Below, piece by piece: positions 23,825-25,818 of a stretch of DNA of 25,818 bases. Location: the NCBI GenBank assembly GCA_026770615.1, contig MU631606.1, positions 59,638 to 85,455 of the forward strand, read 5' to 3'. Positions within the stretch are counted from its first letter, which is position 1; each line of letters starts with the position of its first letter. The notes under the pieces are model-generated. The model did not search any database. It had not been told where the DNA came from and was given only the letters and a program-made list of their open reading frames with translations. A program made the position numbers and the translations under genes. The stretch is from Pavlovales sp. CCMP2436. Taxonomy: Eukaryota; Haptophyta; Pavlovophyceae; Pavlovales.

Positions 23825-25818
23825 ATGTTCGCGTTCTTGGGCATCGGCAGGAGCGGGCCGGCGGCGGCGGCGCGCGGCGCGCGCTCATCGCAGCCGCCCA
23901 CCGAGGCGCTCCCCTCGCCGCACCGCCCGGCGCTGTCGCGCGTGGCTTCGCCGGCGGCGTCGCCGCGCCGCTCGTCACTCGCTCCGTCGCTGCTCAACTC
24001 GCCGGCGGCGTCGCCGCTCCGCTCGTCGCTCGCTCCGTCGCTGCACAGCTCGCCGCGCCTCGACACGCTGCGCCCCCGCTCACCGGGCGGAGGACTGCCG
24101 CCCGTGCTGTCGCCGGGCCGCTCGTCGCTCGGGCCGGCTCCGCAGCGCACGACACCGGCTCCAGCTGCTGGCCCGGCTGCTGCCCCAGATGGGGCTCCCT
24201 CGGACGTGCGCCGCTCATTCGAGGTGGTCGACGCGCTGTTCCGCACGGTGGTCGACCGCCCCGACGACCTGCCGGTGGGTCCGTGGGAGTCGTTCGAGCA
24301 TGCACGAGCCGCGCTGCAACAGTGAGCGTCGAGCAAGGGCTTCAAGCTCGTCAAGTGGAGCGAGATCAAGGCGGCCGCGACCAAAGCTGGCCGCAAGGGC
24401 TACCTCTACTGCTCGTTCAGCAAGGCGACGAGCTCGACGTCGACCGGCAAGCGGAAATCCTCGTGCATGAGCGCGCATGGGCTCAAGTGCAGCTTCCGGT
24501 TCCACCTCGAGGACACCAAGCAGGACTGGACGTTGCTCCATATGAATGACACGCACTCGCAGCACGCGTTCGACATGACGCTCGCTGCCATCAACAATCA
24601 CGACGGGATTGCCCTGCCCACGGGGGTCAAAATCCCGCCTCAGCTCCACGAAATCGCGCGGATCAACCGGAGCGCCGGCCTCTCCGCGGCCGAGATCGAC
24701 CGGATGCTGAAAAGCGAGGCCAACAAGCAGGGGCTCGCGATGACGTGGACGCTAGACGGCAAGTGCGCACAACTCTTACCCCAACCCTCGAACCCCAACA
24801 CAAACCCTGACCCCCTACCCTGATCCTCACCACCCCCCCCCCCCTTCCCTTAACTTGTAGATGTCTATAACACCTTCTGCCGTGACGGGGTCGAGGCCAG
24901 CGAGTTCGACGCGGACAAGTTTGTGGCCGAGCTCAAGAGGTGCGAGGTCGAGCTGAGCCTCCCGTACGAGGTGAAGCTCAGCATGGAGGGCGAGCTCGAG
25001 TGTGTGCTCTGGGTCAACGAGAACGGCCTCAAAAACTGGAGCTCGCTGCGTGACGCGAAGTGCGTGCTCTACGACACCAAGCATGGGACCAACAAGCACA
25101 AGCTTAAGCTCGGCTGCTGGACGATTGTTGACCACAACGGCGACACGCCAGATCATCGCCTTCTCCCTGGTAATTTATTTAATGATTTAATTAAGTAACT
25201 TATTTATTATATTTAGAATTGAGCTCACCCCTCCCTCATCTCCTTTTAATTATAACAATGATGATGATGATGATGATGATAATAATAATAATAATAATAA
25301 TAAACATCGTCATCATTCCCATAGGTCCCGCCAGGTGAGCCTAAGGAGGCTTTCATTTGGGCTTTCGCGCAGTTCAAAAAGCACCTCGGGGCGCCAACGG
25401 TCATCTTCACAGACGGCGACCCGGACATGCACAGCGCGATCGCGCTCATCTTCGGCGACGGCACCGTGCACCTCTTCTGCCTCTACCACATTTACACCCA
25501 CCTCTTCAAGCACATGAGCAAGCTCTTTGGTACGGACCGCACGGCGTGGCACGCCTTCGTCAACAGATTCTGGCGCATCGCGAAGCTGTCGGACAGCGGC
25601 ACCCGCGCGAACTTCGGTAAGCGCAGCCGCGCGAGCTGCACCCCGCCGCGCACGCCCCGCTCCTCCGCGCGCACACGCCGCCAGCTCATCCCCCCCCCCC
25701 TCCACACAGCAACGGAGTGGGCCGAGCTCACCACGCTCGCGCTGGCGTCCACATGCTGTGACCAAAAGACGCGCCAGCTCGCCTTCGAGTGGCTCCGGGC
25801 GCTGGGCACGCGGGCCCT
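23825..25818 (+). CDS. MULE-type transposase with FAR1-like domain (partial at right edge, with lesions)
   Basis: The ATG at 23825 opens a Ser/Pro/Ala-rich leader with two SSLAPSL repeats. A FAR1-like zinc/DNA-binding region follows (SFEHARAALQQ, in-frame TGA at 24323-24325, then ASSKGFKLVKWSEIKAA; later CSFRFHLEDTKQDW and HMNDTHSQHAFD). Exon 2 (24861-25169) has VNENGLKNWSSLRD and YDTKHGTNKHKLKLG, with the first catalytic Asp. Exon 3 (25325-25616) has TVIFTDGDPDMHSAIALIFG with the second Asp and the FCLYHIYTHLFKH Cys/His motif of MULE transposases. Exon 4 (from 25710) runs off the edge before the expected catalytic Glu. The exon 2-3 and 3-4 joins are GT-AG; the exon 1-2 join keeps phase only with a GC donor at 24765. 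A one-base insertion near 25148 breaks exon 2. It is probably an inactive copy. Confidence 0.85.
25258..25303. repeat. (GAT)n(AAT)n microsatellite inside a MULE intron
   Basis: About seven GAT units are followed by about eight AAT units, entirely within the intron between exons 2 and 3 of the transposase gene. It explains the poly-Tyr/His reading of the opposite strand, which is not a gene. Confidence 0.9.

Noticed and set aside
3860..24325. A changed genetic code, since many genes have in-frame stops
   Set aside because: The lesions use all three stop codons: TGA at 3860 and 24323, TAA at 6549 and 18403, TAG at 18028, 18936 and 22768. Frameshifts occur as well, and the intact sialyltransferase ends normally at TGA. 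Decay or sequence error is simpler.
23658..24470. Arg-rich ORFs in other frames over the transposase leader
   Set aside because: They are GC-bias shadows; the Ser/Pro leader frame continues into FAR1 and MULE motifs.
25246..25464. Tyr/His-repeat ORF on the minus strand
   Set aside because: It is the antisense reading of an intronic (GAT)n(AAT)n microsatellite.

Overview
The window reads as eukaryotic nuclear DNA, probably from a GC-rich microalga. The evidence is several phase-consistent GT-AG introns, AATAAA-bearing 3' ends, a MULE-type transposase, an AWS-SET gene and an animal/haptophyte-like GT29 sialyltransferase. The exact lineage (a haptophyte is my best guess) is inference. There is a 130-base assembly gap at 11652-11781.

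Left part (1 to about 6.7 kb), less GC-rich by eye: minisatellites; two small plus-strand genes (a zinc-ribbon-like protein and an unassigned ORF); and, on the minus strand, remains of a family B DNA polymerase of the virus/Maverick-like type. The polymerase parts are in the wrong order: palm and thumb first, then the ExoIII/pre-palm part. Next comes a minus-strand gene for a repeat-rich protein, interrupted by one in-frame stop.

Middle (6.9 to 15.5 kb): broken small genes alternate with structured repeats. These include a 309-bp foldback, a 1.13-kb unit bounded by perfect 22-bp inverted repeats that encodes a 45-residue repeat protein, a duplicated foldback whose long hairpin arms differ between copies yet stay self-complementary, and a 650-bp TIR element. 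A J-domain gene with a probable C-terminal membrane anchor (minus strand) lies among them. Three copies of one 3'-end sequence, with a shared polyadenylation signal, occur at 4.7, 10.4 and 13.1 kb.

Right part (15.9 kb to end), strongly GC-rich: an intact GT29 sialyltransferase with all sialylmotifs (minus), bracketed by an inverted 16-bp repeat; a multi-exon gene joining a Gln-rich region, a helical domain, AWS-SET and a basic tail, with several lesions; an unassigned minus-strand coding remnant; and a MULE transposase gene with FAR1-like domain that runs off the right edge.

Most protein-coding regions here carry nonsense or frameshift lesions, and all three stop codons occur as lesions, so decay (or poor assembly) explains them better than a changed genetic code. 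The sialyltransferase is the clear exception.
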